Below the pieces are notes generated by a model. That model was given only the letters and a program-made list of their open reading frames with translations, ran no database searches and had not been told where the DNA came from. DNA of 64,000 nucleotides from Eretmocerus hayati. Lineage: Eukaryota > Arthropoda > Insecta > Hymenoptera > Aphelinidae. The translations under genes and the position numbers were made by a program. Numbering within the stretch: the first letter of the stretch is position 1; each line of letters begins with the position of its first letter. This document shows, piece by piece, positions 11,069 to 25,536 of the stretch. The DNA lies in contig CM056742.1 of NCBI GenBank assembly GCA_029851415.1, forward strand, positions 134,652,715 to 134,716,714, in the 5' to 3' direction.

Positions 11069-12759
11069 ATTATATTATTCTGAGCGTCGGATATGACTCA
11101 TCCTAAAGGTTCACCAACCTTCAGCATTGACTCAAAGTACTTCGAAAAAATTCGGAATGTCATGAAACCTGATGAAACGAATCACAGAAGAATTTTTGAT
11201 TACGCACTACGATTCCAGAAGAGTTTTCCAAGTCTTGGATCAGCTAATATGAAACCTCGATCAATGAAATTGGAAAGCAAATGAGACTCTTCATGGTATC
11301 TTTATTTGCAACACTGCTGTCTTTCGGACAATCTCCGAGTGTCAAATAGCGAATACACATGGAATATCAGATTTGAATTGTCAAAATGTTCACCCTATAT
11401 GTATCCATTTAGTTGCATTATCGTATTGAATTTTTTTTTAACTCTCTGGGCAACGGACAAAGGGTACTGCTTGAATTTGATCGAATTCCAAAGTGCGAAA
11501 ATATTTGCACCTGCAAATCGTCTTTACTTTTTCTCTTTTCATCTCATTCTCAATTCATAACTTTCTAAGCTTCAAAATTCTGAAATACGGTCTACCTTCG
11601 GTCATTCACTTACTTTGCCTACGACAGTCAGAACGAGGTGACTAGCCCCCGTTAACCTACCCTCTGCCGTGCACAGAAGCAAAGAAACAGTTCTTCGTTT
11701 CAGTAGCTTCACGCGTCGTAAACGACATGTCAACAATAGATTTGAATACACTGGATCTCCCGAAATCGCAGAGAAACATTCCACAGTTAACTTGTCAGTA
11801 AAAACACTTCCGACTAGTTCAAACAGGCTGTCTTGGAAGGAATCGACCCAGTTTCCTCTGCATTACAACACATCTTGTCCTCCTCCTGAAAAACCTCACC
11901 CTTTTATTTAGTCATTTCCGGAAGAGCTTGAAAAAATTCTTCTCTAATGTCACTTACTATGATCCTAGTTTATAAAATTCCATGTACTACTTGCACCATT
12001 CTTCCAATTATGTACTAGCTCCAGCAAATATGTAATAACTCAATATGGACATATGGAGTCCTAACCTAAGTCCTTATTACACGAATCAAATCAAAATAAA
12101 ATCCGTCAACTACTCCTCATATTTCTTGGACCGATAACTCATATGATTCAAGTATACTCAAAATTCATTAGGATTCAATTCGAAAGCCTGTCGTAGACGA
12201 ATGCTTTTGTTCACTTTTACTGTGGAGAATCAGTCTATGGATGCTGATTCAATCGACGAGAGAGGCTTTCACTGTTATCGGTAGAAGAAAATCGAGAGAG
12301 GAAACTATCTGGGGTCAAAAAGTAGAGGGAAAATTGGACAACTCTGGGAGACGACACAGCTAGATAAAATCGAATACTCGCATCGAGTCTCGCATCGAGT
12401 GCACGTAGAGATGAAATGTGCATCAATTTTGCCACTTGTCTTTGTAGAGTCAATTCAATGGGATCTTTTTTCTGTTTTTCTGTCAGTCTTTCTCCTATCT
12501 CTTCTAAGATATTCTTTAAGTTATGAATCGTAAAAACAATCTATGGCAACTTAGGCAATTTGGACACGTTTATGCCTTCATTTAATTTTATCCCAGATAC
12601 TTCAGGACTAACTAAATCTTTCATCAGTAATAGAATCCTATACTCGCAGTCTCAAATGTTCTCGATTAGTATTGACTGGGACAACGAATTATTATGCCTG
12701 CTCTGATAAAGAGAGGGACAGAAAGATAACAAGGGTTTCTGGTAGTGGTTTTGTAAAGG
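11069..12759. other. no gene seen
   Basis: AT-rich sequence with only short overlapping frames. No repeat family was recognised. Confidence 0.45.
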
Positions 12760-13625
12760 GATTGATTGATTGATTGATTCCCTTTATTCGCCTGGTGGCA
12801 AAAGTAAAAATACAATTAAATGAGATACATATAACGGTCATAATCAACATATAAATATTATACAATTTGTCATTTTGGTCAAGGAAATTTCATTTATCAC
12901 AGAATGTGACTAGTCATTGAAAAGGCATCGAGAGATGCGCACGAGTCAAAATAAATTAGGTAATTAATTAATCGAGGTACATCAGTACATATAAAAAGAC
13001 AGACATGGGCCCGGAACTATCACAGATTTAAGAGTTATGTGACAGGTAAGCCACGTAAAACTCGACTAAAACTAGAAAAAGACTAATTGAAAAGAGCCCA
13101 AGCCTATCAGAGATTGAAGTACTGTTTTCTGGTCCACGTCAATCCTCCGGGAGGGTTGCGACAAGAAAAATTCTTTTAGAGCGTCTTTAAAAAGTGAAAT
13201 TTTTTGAGTTTGCCGAAAGCCCGAAGCGAGAAAGTTCCACAAGTGAGCACATTGAACCTGGAAAGATCTTCTACCATATTCAAGTCTCATATTGGGAACT
13301 TTGAGTGTCCGCTCTTCTGCATCACCACGTGCGGGGCGTTCTGATTGGTACCTGGTAAACATCGCAGCTAGGTAGCCAGGTTCTCCTAAGTGCATGATCT
13401 TATGCATCAAGAGAGCTGCGAAGTACATTCGCCGCGAATCAGTACGTAACCAGCCCAGACGCTCCCTAAACGGGGGTGATATGCTCGTCTCTCCTAAAGG
13501 GAGTATGAGGAAAAGAAGTATTTGATGAAGTATCAATAGCCTCCCGAAAAGCCAATTATAATTCAGATCGGTGCAAAAATCTGACAAGATATGAGAATTC
13601 CCTTGCCAATCACAAGCCAATTTCA
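12760..13625 (-). mobile_element. 3' end of a CR1/L2-like non-LTR retrotransposon
   Basis: A minus-strand frame (13620 to 13072) reads the C-terminal end of a LINE ORF2: ERLGWLRTDSRR, a region rich in Y and R ending NMRLEYGRRSFQ, then LWNFLASGF and the FKDALKEFFLS end. This order (RERLGWL, RxxxG+RSF, LWN-LP-like, FK-LK) is typical of the segment after the polymerase domain in CR1/L2/Jockey-group elements. The frame starts late and its first ~35 residues look frame-shifted. Downstream on the same strand come an AATAAA (plus 12783-12788) and a terminal (ATTG)n run at 12760-12779, a 3' microsatellite of the kind seen in this group. The rest of the element is absent, so it is a 5'-truncated insertion. 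Confidence 0.8.
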
Positions 13626-16289
13626 GTCTTTTTATCTATTTCAGTCGATGTTGTCGAGAAAGGATGAAGTGATGCCGCTTTCGTATTACACGTGACTGAA
13701 AGGCTACAATAATCTAAAAGCTTTTTCTTCACTTGTGTCATTGGGATATGGAACATCTTTACTAACTATTTCTCTTCCTACTCCACGCAATGAAAAAAAC
13801 TAGTGAACCACCCTCAATAAATTGAGATCAAACTCGATGTGAAGCATCCCATCTTATGCACTCCATTGCATACTCAACATAGTTCCAAATTTAGTGAAAA
13901 AGTTTCAAGCATTCGCTCTGGAACCAGTTTCAAATAAGTTGTTCATTATAATGAGTTGATTTTAATCAGCATAATCATATCGAAACATATTGCAAATTGT
14001 CAGCAACCGAGAGTTAAACGTAGGAATTCCATATTTCACAATAAAAGCATCGGCATGAAATGAGAATTTGCAGAGAAGCATACATTGTGTGTATCCTGTC
14101 ATCGAATCAGAGCTCTTGAAACATTCCAAATTGAGCCTGCATGCGCATCGTTGAACGCGTTACGCAAATATTGGCGCCGTAAATTTTTCAGATTTCCCCA
14201 GTCGTATCTGTGTTATTGTCGGGTCACCTCCATACCATTTTTCTCTTTCAGCACGAGGTTTTGTTACAGAAACAACGATAATATCTCTCGCAACAACAGT
14301 ATAGTATCTCAACTCGACGAAAAATTGCAAGCACACCGTAACTCTGTTTCCAACAATCAGCAAAACAAAAGCCATTTTGATCACTCACTTTGAAACAACC
14401 GAATGTATCAACCGACTATCGAGGTAGTACTCTACCTGACTGATATGTATTTTTATCTGGGGACTACTAGTTTCTGGACATATCTGACGAGTTTCATCAG
14501 GTATGCGCCACTACTCAGTTTTTCACGAGTCATTCCGAATATTTCTATCTTCTTTTCTTGGTGCAGTAGGGGAACGTAAAATTCATCTTTCCAGTTTCGG
14601 ACAAATTCTTTTGAATATTCCGACTTTTTTGCGTGATATAGTCAGGAATGTGAAATTCATTTCAATATCGGTAAGCTTTGATATTTCTGTGGGATTATTC
14701 ATGAAAGGCATTGATTCGTCATTATTTTATCCAGTCCTGATGAAAAGGCCAGATTTTAAATTAGTGAAATGTGTCACTCGGGAGCTGAATCAAATCAGAT
14801 GTAATAGCCTGTGACATATTAAGACAGCTTGTTATGTTGGATAAACATTCTAAAAAAGTCACCTTTTTACATCGAGTATTAAAAATGTAAAAGATCAAAA
14901 ATCGACGTGATTCGTTTGGTACACAACGAGCCAGTGGCTGAATCTCAAGTCAAGGTGACAAGCAAATATCGGAAAGGGAAGAGGAGGAAAATATCATTAC
15001 TGTAGGCATGGCTGTTACGAGAAAATAAATCTGTGAACTTTTCTGATGAGCAAACGGCTATCCTAGTTTGATTGATCAAGTGTAAAAATTCTTGCTACGA
15101 TTGTACCTGTTGAATAGTTTTTACATTTGGACTTTTGCCGGGATCTTGAGTTTTCCTTGAAGTTTAATTGCTTCTCCGAAAAGAGGCCATTAGCATGGAT
15201 CATGAAAGTATTTTACATGAAATTAAGCGCAGTTAGTGAGTGGTGAGAGTCCGCAAGACATCAACTAATGCAGTTGAACTTCATTTTCAATTCTGTTCCT
15301 ATAAATATTTGATCGGAACATGAAGTCGATCGTGCTATATAACTTTTCGTTACCCACTAAAAAATTAAATCATGTCCATTTTCATTCAGATGGGTGATCA
15401 ATGTTAATCGTCCACCGTAACTTGCATAATGAATATCATGAAAATAGAACTCAACATAGTTGCAAGTTGGGGATGCATTGCATACGAAGATCAGAAATAG
15501 TTGGTTAATTCAGAGTATCACATCCCACCAATTCTACAGCTTTGTAGCAACTAACGATGTTTTTCAGCGTTTTTAAAACATAGGTTACTATCCCAACTGC
15601 AACCGTGGCGAGCACGTCTAATAGATTTTATATTTTGAAACAGAAAGAATGAGAGACTAAGAGATAGAGCGACTGTTGAGAGAAATGATTTTTTTGAAGA
15701 CGTTAGATTTTCAGGAACTGTCGTTGGTAAATAAGTCTTGGACTGAACTAATTACGAACCATTTTCCACCCTCGTAAATTTTGCAAAATCTTGTCCCCCG
15801 TCTATGTATCACTAGATCAAAATTTTGACCAAAATCTCAACCAATCCCATCCATTTTGACCCAAATGTTAAATTTGAGTATTCGAGGATGAACGTAAAAC
15901 TCACACATCACAATATGAATATTCTTTTGTCCGAAATGATTAGTTTGAACGGTACCGATCGAAAATCCCTAATCAGCGCCGAAACAAAAACCATTCTCAT
16001 CGTCTCTCAAATATACAATGCTAATGAAAAAGAAACGAAGGTAACCTGTCAAAGTCTGGTAGCATCTGAATCTTGCCACCGCGGAAGGACGGTTAGGGTG
16101 GCTGACCGAGTAAAATTGTATAAGGTGGGTGGATTTAGATTTGCGTCCCCACCTTTCACAGGAAAGCCGCATGCGCGAGTTCCAAGCGCGATATTCGCGC
16201 GAGAGTTGGTCGACCTCGTGATGAGCTCGCGCCAGTCTGAGTTTAGAGAAGCCCAACGTCACTCGGGCCTCTAGCATCAGTTTACACGT
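13626..16289. other. no gene seen
   Basis: AT-rich sequence. A 149-codon plus frame (15825-16274) begins with TTG and shows no recognisable domain; its last third crosses a GC-rich patch. Not called as a gene. Confidence 0.4.
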
Positions 16290-16392
16290 AGCCCACGTGT
16301 TTCCGAGATGTTATACCGTTTTATGATCTCCGGTGTCACGTGTGTAGTGTACGATCGAACCACTCAAACGTGAGTTGCGAGTGAAGTAAGTG
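16290..16392 (+). promoter_or_regulatory. promoter-like GC-rich island with two E-boxes and a splice donor
   Basis: Two palindromic CACGTG E-boxes lie at 16294-16299 and 16337-16342, in a locally CpG-rich patch that starts near 16080. A strong donor-like site GAA|GTAAGTG follows at 16386. The arrangement would suit a promoter with a short non-coding first exon on the plus strand. No matching downstream exon was identified. Confidence 0.2.
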
Positions 16393-18364
16393 ATTGTGAT
16401 GAATAATATGGTGGTCGGCGGTTGTTGGTTTTTTTCATTTTGATGAAAATTCTCGCAGATTTTTTCGAGGGCTTTGGATCCGGGTGTAAAATGTCATCGA
16501 TGGATGTTACATCTATCTGATTTCAAGATGGAGAAATGGATCTGTTTGTGATTGTCATCTTACTCTTGCAGTGGTTTTCTTAAGGATTTCCGAAAGTCAT
16601 ACGAAACAGGAAGCCCGTAGAATTCTGAACTGTTCTGTTCAGAACAGAGATCGTAACGAAATAGATTAATATATTTATTACGAAGTTGAACTGAATCGAT
16701 TGATTTTCCTTGTTAGGTATTCTTATTGCAATGCAATGTTTCGCTTCTGAACATACGACCCTTTTACAGCTTAAAAGATTCAAAAAGTCACATTCGAAGG
16801 ATCATATATTTTCATCCAAGAATATCTCAGAATCGTTGATTCTTTCGTTAAAATATGGAACGGTTCATGACTACGGCAGCTTTCCATTTTATGAGATGAT
16901 TGCTAATGTGTTATTGATCCTTCAATCCTCAGACGACAAGGGATGGTATTCTTGTCGATCGATCAGATTTTTTATCGACTGATTTTCAGGAAGGGTTAGA
17001 ATATTTTCATTTCCAGACAAAAGACTCATCGGTCCTACGTAGTCCACACATAGATTTTCGTTTTTTCCATAAATTTATTTGTCAGACTACATGACTCCCC
17101 AGTCTGGTCGAGGTGTGCTGACGAACGACGTGAACCTAAATCTGAAAACATTCATTAGAAAAATTTAATAGACGAAGAAATCAAATGAAAGTCAAGAACA
17201 TATCCGATGCACGTCGTGAATTGAAAGACTCTTCAAAAATAGCACAGTTTGTGATGCACACACACACACTTGCTAGTTTGTCGCACTGCTATGATTGATG
17301 CAAGTTACAGAACAACATGATTAAGTCAAACATATTCATAAATTCTTACGTCAACTACCCTTACGTCATACTTCAATCAACAGATCTCTTGCTATGAGTT
17401 TTTTGGAATACGGAATTTTAGGACAGGCACGGATGCATTTAGGTTTATCATTCCATTTACGAGGGTCTGCAATCGGAGAAAAATTGCGGAAGGTTCCTTT
17501 ACGGACAAAATCGACAGTTGGATCAAGGTTAGAGCATTTTTTGGATCTCTTATAACTCACAGGGTAGAGATTTAGTTTTTCAATTGAATATTTCGGTATC
17601 TAGTTTGATGTGGATAGCCGAGGCTATTTCTGATTTAGGTGAAAATATTTCGCCATGTTTTTTCCATTCCTCGAACAAATTTGCAAAGAATATTGGAGCT
17701 ATGGTAAGAGATATCGAAAGTGGTTGACACCATTCGCTAATCATTCAGTGTTTTAAGATTTGTACTCTCAACTCATCATTCAGTGGAATTTTTGTGTCAT
17801 AACTGATTCAAAACAATCTTGATATCAAAATTTTTTCGTATATTAGTATTTCTCGCGTACCATTTACAATGGGTAATTTTGGCTAATCTTCCGATTAGAT
17901 GATTACGCATGATTTGGGGGTGGATTCCAGTGGTGAGCTCTAAATGTCACATCAGAAAAGGTGAACCAGATACGGATATCACTTTACATTATTCGCTCAT
18001 AACTTTCATAAAAGTTCTCATATCTTAACTATCACGTTTGACCCATTTCTGGTCGTTTGCGTGATAATTAATTAGAGATATTCTCATTAAATGAAATAGA
18101 TCGCATATTCAGGGCAAATCATTGTACCGTATCCGCTACTGTTAAGTCCCGTGTAAATCATTCAAATGTCGAATTGCGCTCCGGTGACTAATCGCAATTA
18201 ATCAAATTTCTACAATGAAACATCGGGATCGAGATCATAAATGTAATTTCGGGAACCAAGTCAATCGGAAAGCTGCTCTCAATAATAATCGGATATTGTA
18301 ATCCAATCGGACATTTATCAAAAAAGCGTCTCTTAGCAATTCATTCCAACACTCGCCTCATCAA
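16393..18364. other. no gene seen
   Basis: AT-rich sequence. A short (CA)n lies near 17256-17269. No exon or mobile element was recognised. Confidence 0.45.
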
Positions 18365-18575
18365 TTAGCGATCCGCTTCCTCGTTCAATCGTTGGGCTTT
18401 CATCTTCCAATCTATTTCTTCCAAAGAGGCTTCAGTTCCATCCCCCCTCACAACCCCCCCCCCCCCCCCCACACGATCCAAAGCCCTAAAGTCTGCGAAG
18501 AGATCGGAATTCGATTCGAATTGGCTCGATTTATCACGTAGTGCAGCATCAGAATCAAAAGACAACTCACCCATC
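18365..18575 (-). CDS. possible 3'-terminal coding exon, unknown protein
   Basis: On the minus strand a pyrimidine-rich acceptor (CCTGTTTCAG) is followed by G-ATG and 69 codons to a TAA at 18365-18367. The peptide has a soluble, protein-like composition: MGELSFDSDAALRDKSSQFE at the start and EEIDWKMKAQRLNEEADR at the end, with an S/N/D-rich middle. A run of 17 C on plus (18454-18470) makes a glycine run inside it, so the reading frame depends on an unstable homopolymer. The family is not recognised. Alternatively the frame is fortuitous. The same frame continues upstream of the acceptor, but with less convincing composition. Confidence 0.25.
18454..18470. repeat. poly-C tract (17 bp)
   Basis: Seventeen uninterrupted C on plus. 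It is one of four long G/C homopolymers in the window, the others being at 25937, 49880 and 57593. Confidence 0.95.
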
Positions 18576-21500
18576 CTGAAACAGGCGTCTAAAGGGTTGA
18601 TATAATTAATGAGATATCTCTTCGTAGACGTTGCTAAAGTACCATCAAGGCTTGATTCAAGAGTCGACCGACGCAAAAATGAGACGCAAGATACCTGATG
18701 CGGTTGACGATAAGTGAGAGAGAGAGAGATGTATCTGTGTGTGCTTAAAATGTGACGTGCACGTGGTGAGTTTGTGTTATCTTTGTGCTGAACATCATCG
18801 GCATGAAATTGCTGAGGCTGCAAGTATTGCCCAGGTGGGTGCATCAAGATGCCAACAGTATTACATTCTACACGACAGGCGTACCTTACAAGTGCCCGAT
18901 CTTCTACGAGCAATTGAGCAAGTGCACCGGAGAGTTTCTGTCCAATAAGCTTGGAGCAGTGACTTTGACAATTAATAATGCCAGCTGATAGGAGTGTAGG
19001 TTCAAATTTCAAAATTTATCCATTATAGAGTTTTGCTCTTAAGTCGATTGTTTTCGGAATATGCGAATTTGAATGCGAGCTAAATTTTGTACGGTAGACG
19101 TTCAATCATCCACTTTGAGTATTGTGTACCGTCCTCTTGGTCATTCTTAAAAATTCAGAGAAAAGCTTTTGGGGTTGCTGATTAGGCTATTTTTAGATTC
19201 GTTTACATCTGTAGCAATATTATTGTGATTCTACAGTCAAATTAGTGAAATTCAGTGGAACCAAGAGTAACTGATGGGATACTCGTTTTTACGAATAATT
19301 AACCCGCTCAAAGTTCCCAATGATATTCTGGATGAGATAGCTGCAAGAAAATACTTGACGTGTTATCATAGCGTGAAAAATAATAGAGGAGACTTTACAA
19401 AAATTTTTTTACTTCTGGTTTTTATTCTTTCCTGACTGTTGCTGCAATATTTGCAATTTCTCCTTTCGGAATTCGTTACGTTTAAACCAGACATTGATTC
19501 GCGTGTAAACCATACTTATTTGCGTAAAGGCGGATTCTCAATTTAATTTTTTGATGGCTGCCATGGAAAACAACAGGTAAAAAGTTGCTTTCCAGCGGTT
19601 TTTCGTCTCTTCCATGTTTTTTCACGTAATAAGTTGGGAGGGATGAGTTTTATTGAAAAATGTGAAGAATAGTATTTTGTAGATTTTTTTGACGGTCCTC
19701 AAAGTTATGTGCTCACGTATGGAAGAACTTATTCCAATGTGGGCAATTGAAAAAAATTCAGGAAAAAATGCAAGGAATTGACGAAGTTCGTCCGATATTG
19801 TTTTTTTTTTCATCTGAGAATCCCACAGTGGCTGTTCCCCATTTCTGTATGAATGTGAAATATTGTACATTTAGGAAAAATTTACCTACAACTATTTCAC
19901 ATATTTTTTGATAAAACTTATCGCTTTCGATTTATCACGGAGAAACTACGAAAAAGACGAAAAAGCGTGACAGAGACCATTCTTAACCTATCATTCATAA
20001 TGGAATAATCGAAAGAATGAGTTCATTCTCAAATCGACCAACAGAAGATAGTAATTTTTTCCGGAGAAAGATCCCGAAGGTGCCTAGAATTACGATCCAT
20101 AGGAATATTTTGTTTCTAAACTTCCTACTTTCCCACATTTTTGAACCACCGTGATAGGATATCTACCACCAGGCACGAATTGGAAATATTTTTTTCACAA
20201 AATTATTGTTGGAATAAGTGAATGTTAGCATAATTAGGTCAAAAGAACATGATTCAGATGATATCAGAACACTAAAATTCATCAACTTAGAATTCCTTAT
20301 CTCAATTTAATCGAATTATGTCAAGACAGTTGGAATATCATGTCAAGTTGTTAGTTGTTGATCTATCGTGGCGTATCGTAAGCCACAAACGGGACACACC
20401 TCGGGAGTGTTAGCTCGGGAAATCCGCACTCCTAACATGGATTGACAGTTTGCGAACAAAGCCGTGCGACGCGAGCTTGGCGTTTACCCCAACACGAGAA
20501 CGTTTGATCGAAACGCTAGTCGAGTACAGTTAAATTCAGAGTCTTGATTTCTACAATATATTCTGACTCACCTAGGGGTTCGCCTCAGAATACTATCGGA
20601 GATCGTGGCTTGTGGTTTTAAAAAATTCAAAGTAAACCTAGACTTTCCTGAAAACAAAATTTTTTTTCTTATTGTGATAATTATTAAGGGTATATTTATG
20701 CAAAGTCAGTCAATAGGTCCTTGGATAATCTATCTGGCACAGTCTTAGAGAAAAATTTGGAAATGAGTATGAGCTCTCAATCGGCTTAATTCATGTTCAG
20801 TATTCATAGTGTGTCGTAGTCCACACTTACGAGCAATTTGACTTGCAAAAGAGAAAACAAGGCATACACGCCCTCGAAAATTTGTGAAATATGCTTCATT
20901 TTATCACGACTTAAAATTGCTTCAATACACTACGATTTCCCGAGTAAGTGATCGAATACTCAAAGATCTAACTTTTTCTGAATACAAATGTAGATCAATT
21001 CAAAAGATCCACTCGACGTGAATCAAAGCTCATGGATGGTATATAGCTGAGAATACACAAGAAGTCTGATCTTGATTCACGTAGTAAGATGAAAGAGAAG
21101 CCCGAAGAAATGATTCCGATTCAGTGAGACTGTGAGATGTTCCTTGTGAAGTAGGAGATGGATCAAACGTTTCGCGAATAATGAGAATTCGAAAAGGTAG
21201 ATTCACCGAGGGTAGGTTTCTCTTGCTTTCGATTCCACATCACATCTTCTTTCCCTCTCTCTGGGTGTCTCATGTTTGCTTCTTGGAACTCGAATGACAT
21301 CCTTCTATCCTCTTAACCTCGTTTCAGTTGCTCTTTTGACGTTCATAGTGAACCGATTCTTAGCCATGTTTCTATACTCTTAGATATATTTTTTATCCTC
21401 AATCAGATTTCGTTAACTTTGCAGTACAGTGGGCGAGAAATAATTTATGAACCTTGGCCTGGACAGTCATTTGATACGTTCTTGGAGACTTTCGAAGAAC

Positions 21501-24500
21501 GAGCTCACCAAAATGAATTGTCTGTTGTCAATGTATTTGTTCTCTTGTGTCGCGAGCCTAAGATCCAGTACGTGATTTTGAGCATTGATGACATGTATGA
21601 TAGAATTTCATGATGCAAGCTGGGGCTACCACGATAAACCGAGCGACAAAATGCACTGCAGGCGTAGTCCAAGTAAATTGATCCTCGCTTGGGTCCCGTT
21701 TTAATAAATTGTAGAGTGGAGTTCAAAACCTCAGCTTTACTCTTCCTGTTATATTTTCTTTTGAATTTCGTACCTTGAAGCTGGTGTGCAGCCTTATCAG
21801 ATCGACTTTGAGCCCTCTGATCAACATAGAATATAGCGATAGATTGAGTTATAACATGATCCCTCTAATAACATTCTAACCTTGAATTTCCAGTAAAGCT
21901 ACATTGACATTTTTCGATTATCCCACAATTGCAAGGAGAACATAGAAATTTTTTCAGATATTGCAGTCTTTTGAAAATTTCCACTGGATGTGTAAAAAGT
22001 TTTCTCAGCAGTTTTGATTTTCCATTGAGTTTCATCATCTTGATACATTTCTGAATCCATTGATAATTGAACCATACCCAGCTTTTCTTGTGCTTCAATA
22101 TGATCCACCTTCACGAATTCATAAGGATGTCGTTTGTTTGAAAAGTAGGCTACAGATCCAAGAATTTCAGCTCTCTCGCGATCAGAGTTGGAAACTTGAT
22201 CGTACAAAGACTCGCAGAAGTCTCATTCAGTTCATTTGTAAATTCATCAAGTCTCAACTAAAACTGTATAGCAAGTTCTATGTAAATCTTGACAAAGTTA
22301 CACTGTCGCTCACTAACGGAATAATTCATCAAGGAATTTTCTATTATCACTCATTTCAAAATTGTGATAATCCGTGACGCACAGGATTATCGTACATATC
22401 TGATGAAAAAATTTCTCATCATATAAAATAAATTTGATAAAATTCTAATCATGAATCACTCGTAGGACATCTTCGTCATAGGAAATACCATATTCAATCC
22501 TTTCCTCAATCTTTTCATGGTATTTAAGACTTTACTTGCACTTTGAGACATGATTTTGTTTGAGTGATGTCGATTGGGAGTACCTCCACGATTTTGAATC
22601 ACTTCATGAATATCGATGAGGAGCTTACTAGTGTTTCAACAATATTTGCCACTTTCTTGAGGGCTTTTGTTATCAGAAAGCTGCTTACCGCTGGTATATG
22701 GTGAGCTGTGCTCTTTTTATCCCTTGTGTAAGTACGTTCGAGCGCGTCCCGTGCCTCGGGGAATATGAACTGCATTCATTGTGCTGGAATATTCTGCCTC
22801 GTGTCCATGTCAGTGTATGGTATCAAGGTTTTCCTGAAAATATTCTTCTATGAACGAATAACAATAATCCTGAAATTTCATGAGTGATAAAATTTTTCAA
22901 ATAACCATATGTTTACACAAATTCGGTATCGCAAGTCACATTGAGAAACATTTTTGAGAAATTCGCCAGTCATTCGATACACCAGTAATATTTTTAGTTC
23001 AATATTCTGGTTGACAGGAAATATCTCCGAAATTATTTCATACTCAAGGATTCTTCGGACTGAGTTTTGCAAAGAGACAGGCTTTTATTATGTTATTCAC
23101 ATCTTCCCTTTTGAGGGCTGGTAAAGTACGTTTCCAAGATCAAATCTTGTATCTTTTAGCAAATGAAATACGCGAGTTGAATATTGAATCGATTCGTTTA
23201 AGATGATATAGTACCCTTTTAATGTATTTAGCAAGACGGAAAATGAAGGAAGAGATGGTATAGAGTATGCTTGAACAGGATGAGATGTACTGTGGGTGCG
23301 GTACGCTCACTGATAAGTTAGCTATGGCGAGTTCGCTCTTCAAGGGAAAAGAATATTGATCAGTCCGGTATGACATCGGTATAAATGAAATGCTGTGAAA
23401 AGATAGCGTACTTGTATAACTCAGCACAATGATAATCATGACTTACTTTCATCGTAAAAACTTTTTTTATTTTGCTTGAGAAATTTTTAGAGGCTGATCT
23501 TTCAATTCATTCTTGCGAACCCCGACTCTTATCCACATTTTTTTAGCGACCTTTTAGATTGAAAGAATTCTTAAGGTACCCACCCTGATGATGACAAATA
23601 TCACAGCAACATTTCAGCGAGTGATGTAAATCCAAGATTTCCTCGCAAGAGTTTCTTATTGAACGATGTGTATTTGAGTTTCCGAGGTCCTACATTTCAC
23701 TTCAAGCTTTCAATTTTATTCAAATTTTCTTCTTGGAATATTTTTCAAGCACGCTGATTCCACTAAAAATTCTTCTTTTGGCATTCGGTACAAATTTTCG
23801 TATGGAAAAGTGACATAATCAGGACTGAAAAGGGAAGAAGATGTTTTCAATGTTGGACGAGTGAGATAAGAGTGATGATACCTTGAAAGAACCACGAGTA
23901 GAGAACCTGCTGCTTTTATAATGCTGCTGAGAAAAATCGTGAGAAGAAGCGTGCGAAAAACTCTCAAACCCTTTGAAGTTTAGACTTTCTTCTCTTTGAC
24001 ATTCTTTTCCGAATGTCTTTTACCTCAGACTCATTTGATGACACATGTGTGAGTGAAGACATTTGCCGAGTTCTTTTACGACTCTCTTTACCTTTTTCTC
24101 TGGACTCCACAGGACTTTAATTTAATATCTGTCTTCTTTTCACCTTTTTTCAGATAGCTTTTGATCTTCTGCTCAGATGCTTCTTTTAGAGTTCACACGA
24201 TTGATCTACTCTGTAGTAATCAGTCTGATGGTAGATTCAATTCTCTTGTGGTTTCAAATAAGAAGTTCCAGTCTTTGAGTGTGTTAATGTCATCTTAATG
24301 GTCATGATAGTTTTTTCGTTTCAATTCTTTCTCGTGGGAGTTAATATTCATGATTGGCGAAAAATATTTGCATGTAATACTTCATTTTTTCCCCAATTTA
24401 GCGTCATGGGTGTTTCCAAAAACTAAAGTCGATCAGTGGTTTTTCACTAATGAAGTACTCAAGTATCCAAAAAATTATTTCATCACCACGAGGATTTGTT

Positions 24501-25536
24501 TGGTTAACTGTACACGGTGAAATTAATGATTTAGACTCTTGAGAACAAAATTGGAGCAAAAATACAAAATCACTCTCGTATGGGAAAATTAGAAGAAAAA
24601 AGTCTTCTTGACGAACTGGATTTACTGTCGGTGTGGATTATTCAGAGTAAGTCGGCTTTGTTTTCACAGATATCTTGTGAGTTTATTGTTAAAATTTGTT
24701 CAATGGTATTTGGCTGAATCTTCAGAATTTGATTATGTGAACGAGCAACTCAAAATCAAAACATTCAAAAAGAATGACCAAGAAAACGGTATGAAGTACC
24801 TCGGTGTATAGAATGCGTACGAGAGAGGAGTACGCGTTGCAGACCTGTACAATAGTTTAAATACAAAATATTGAACTTTTTGGGTCGGTTTTCCGTGTTC
24901 ACAGGAGGACGTAGCTGACTTCCTGCAACCTCGCGCAGAAAATATGAATGATACTCATCAAAGATGGAAAATGAAAATATATTCAATTCATCAAGACAGC
25001 CCAATAGATGATCAATTAAATTGATCTAAGCAAATGATCGGGGGAATATGGAGTAAACGATTCAAGAATCTTCCGCTAATATAAAAATTGTTAGAAAAAA
25101 ATCTTAACATATGTATACATATTACAGATGAGTTAAGCGTACCAGTGTTGATGTACTATTCAAGATTTTATGAGTCTCGTTATGCTATTTGAAAGTCAAC
25201 TTTAATATTATGATCGCGAGTCCTAGGGAGACTGTACTTCTCCTCTCAGCCATTCTTATTCATATCAATATATTGGAGAGAAATATTGATTAAAGAGTCA
25301 TTAGAAAAGTGTTTTAGAAGGTCGAAGAAGGTTTAAGAAGATATAATCTATTTATGGAATGATGTGATGAAAGGTGAATCCCGTATCACGAGTAATCGTC
25401 AATTAGGTGAGGAACAATAACCATCAGATATGATCTTGGATTAAATACAAGGACACCAGATGTGATATTCAAATTTCATTAAACAAAGCGTTAGATAATT
25501 CATAAATTATTCGAATCACCAGAAATATTCCACAAG
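18576..25536. other. no gene seen over about 7 kb
   Basis: AT-rich sequence with only short frames, most of them starting at non-ATG codons. A GC-richer patch near 20380-20520 and the 64-codon plus frame at 21419-21613 show no recognisable domain. No tandem repeat or TIR element could be confirmed. Confidence 0.4.

Noticed and set aside
15825..16274. 149-codon plus frame
   Set aside because: TTG start, no domain, and it straddles a composition change rather than a gene boundary.
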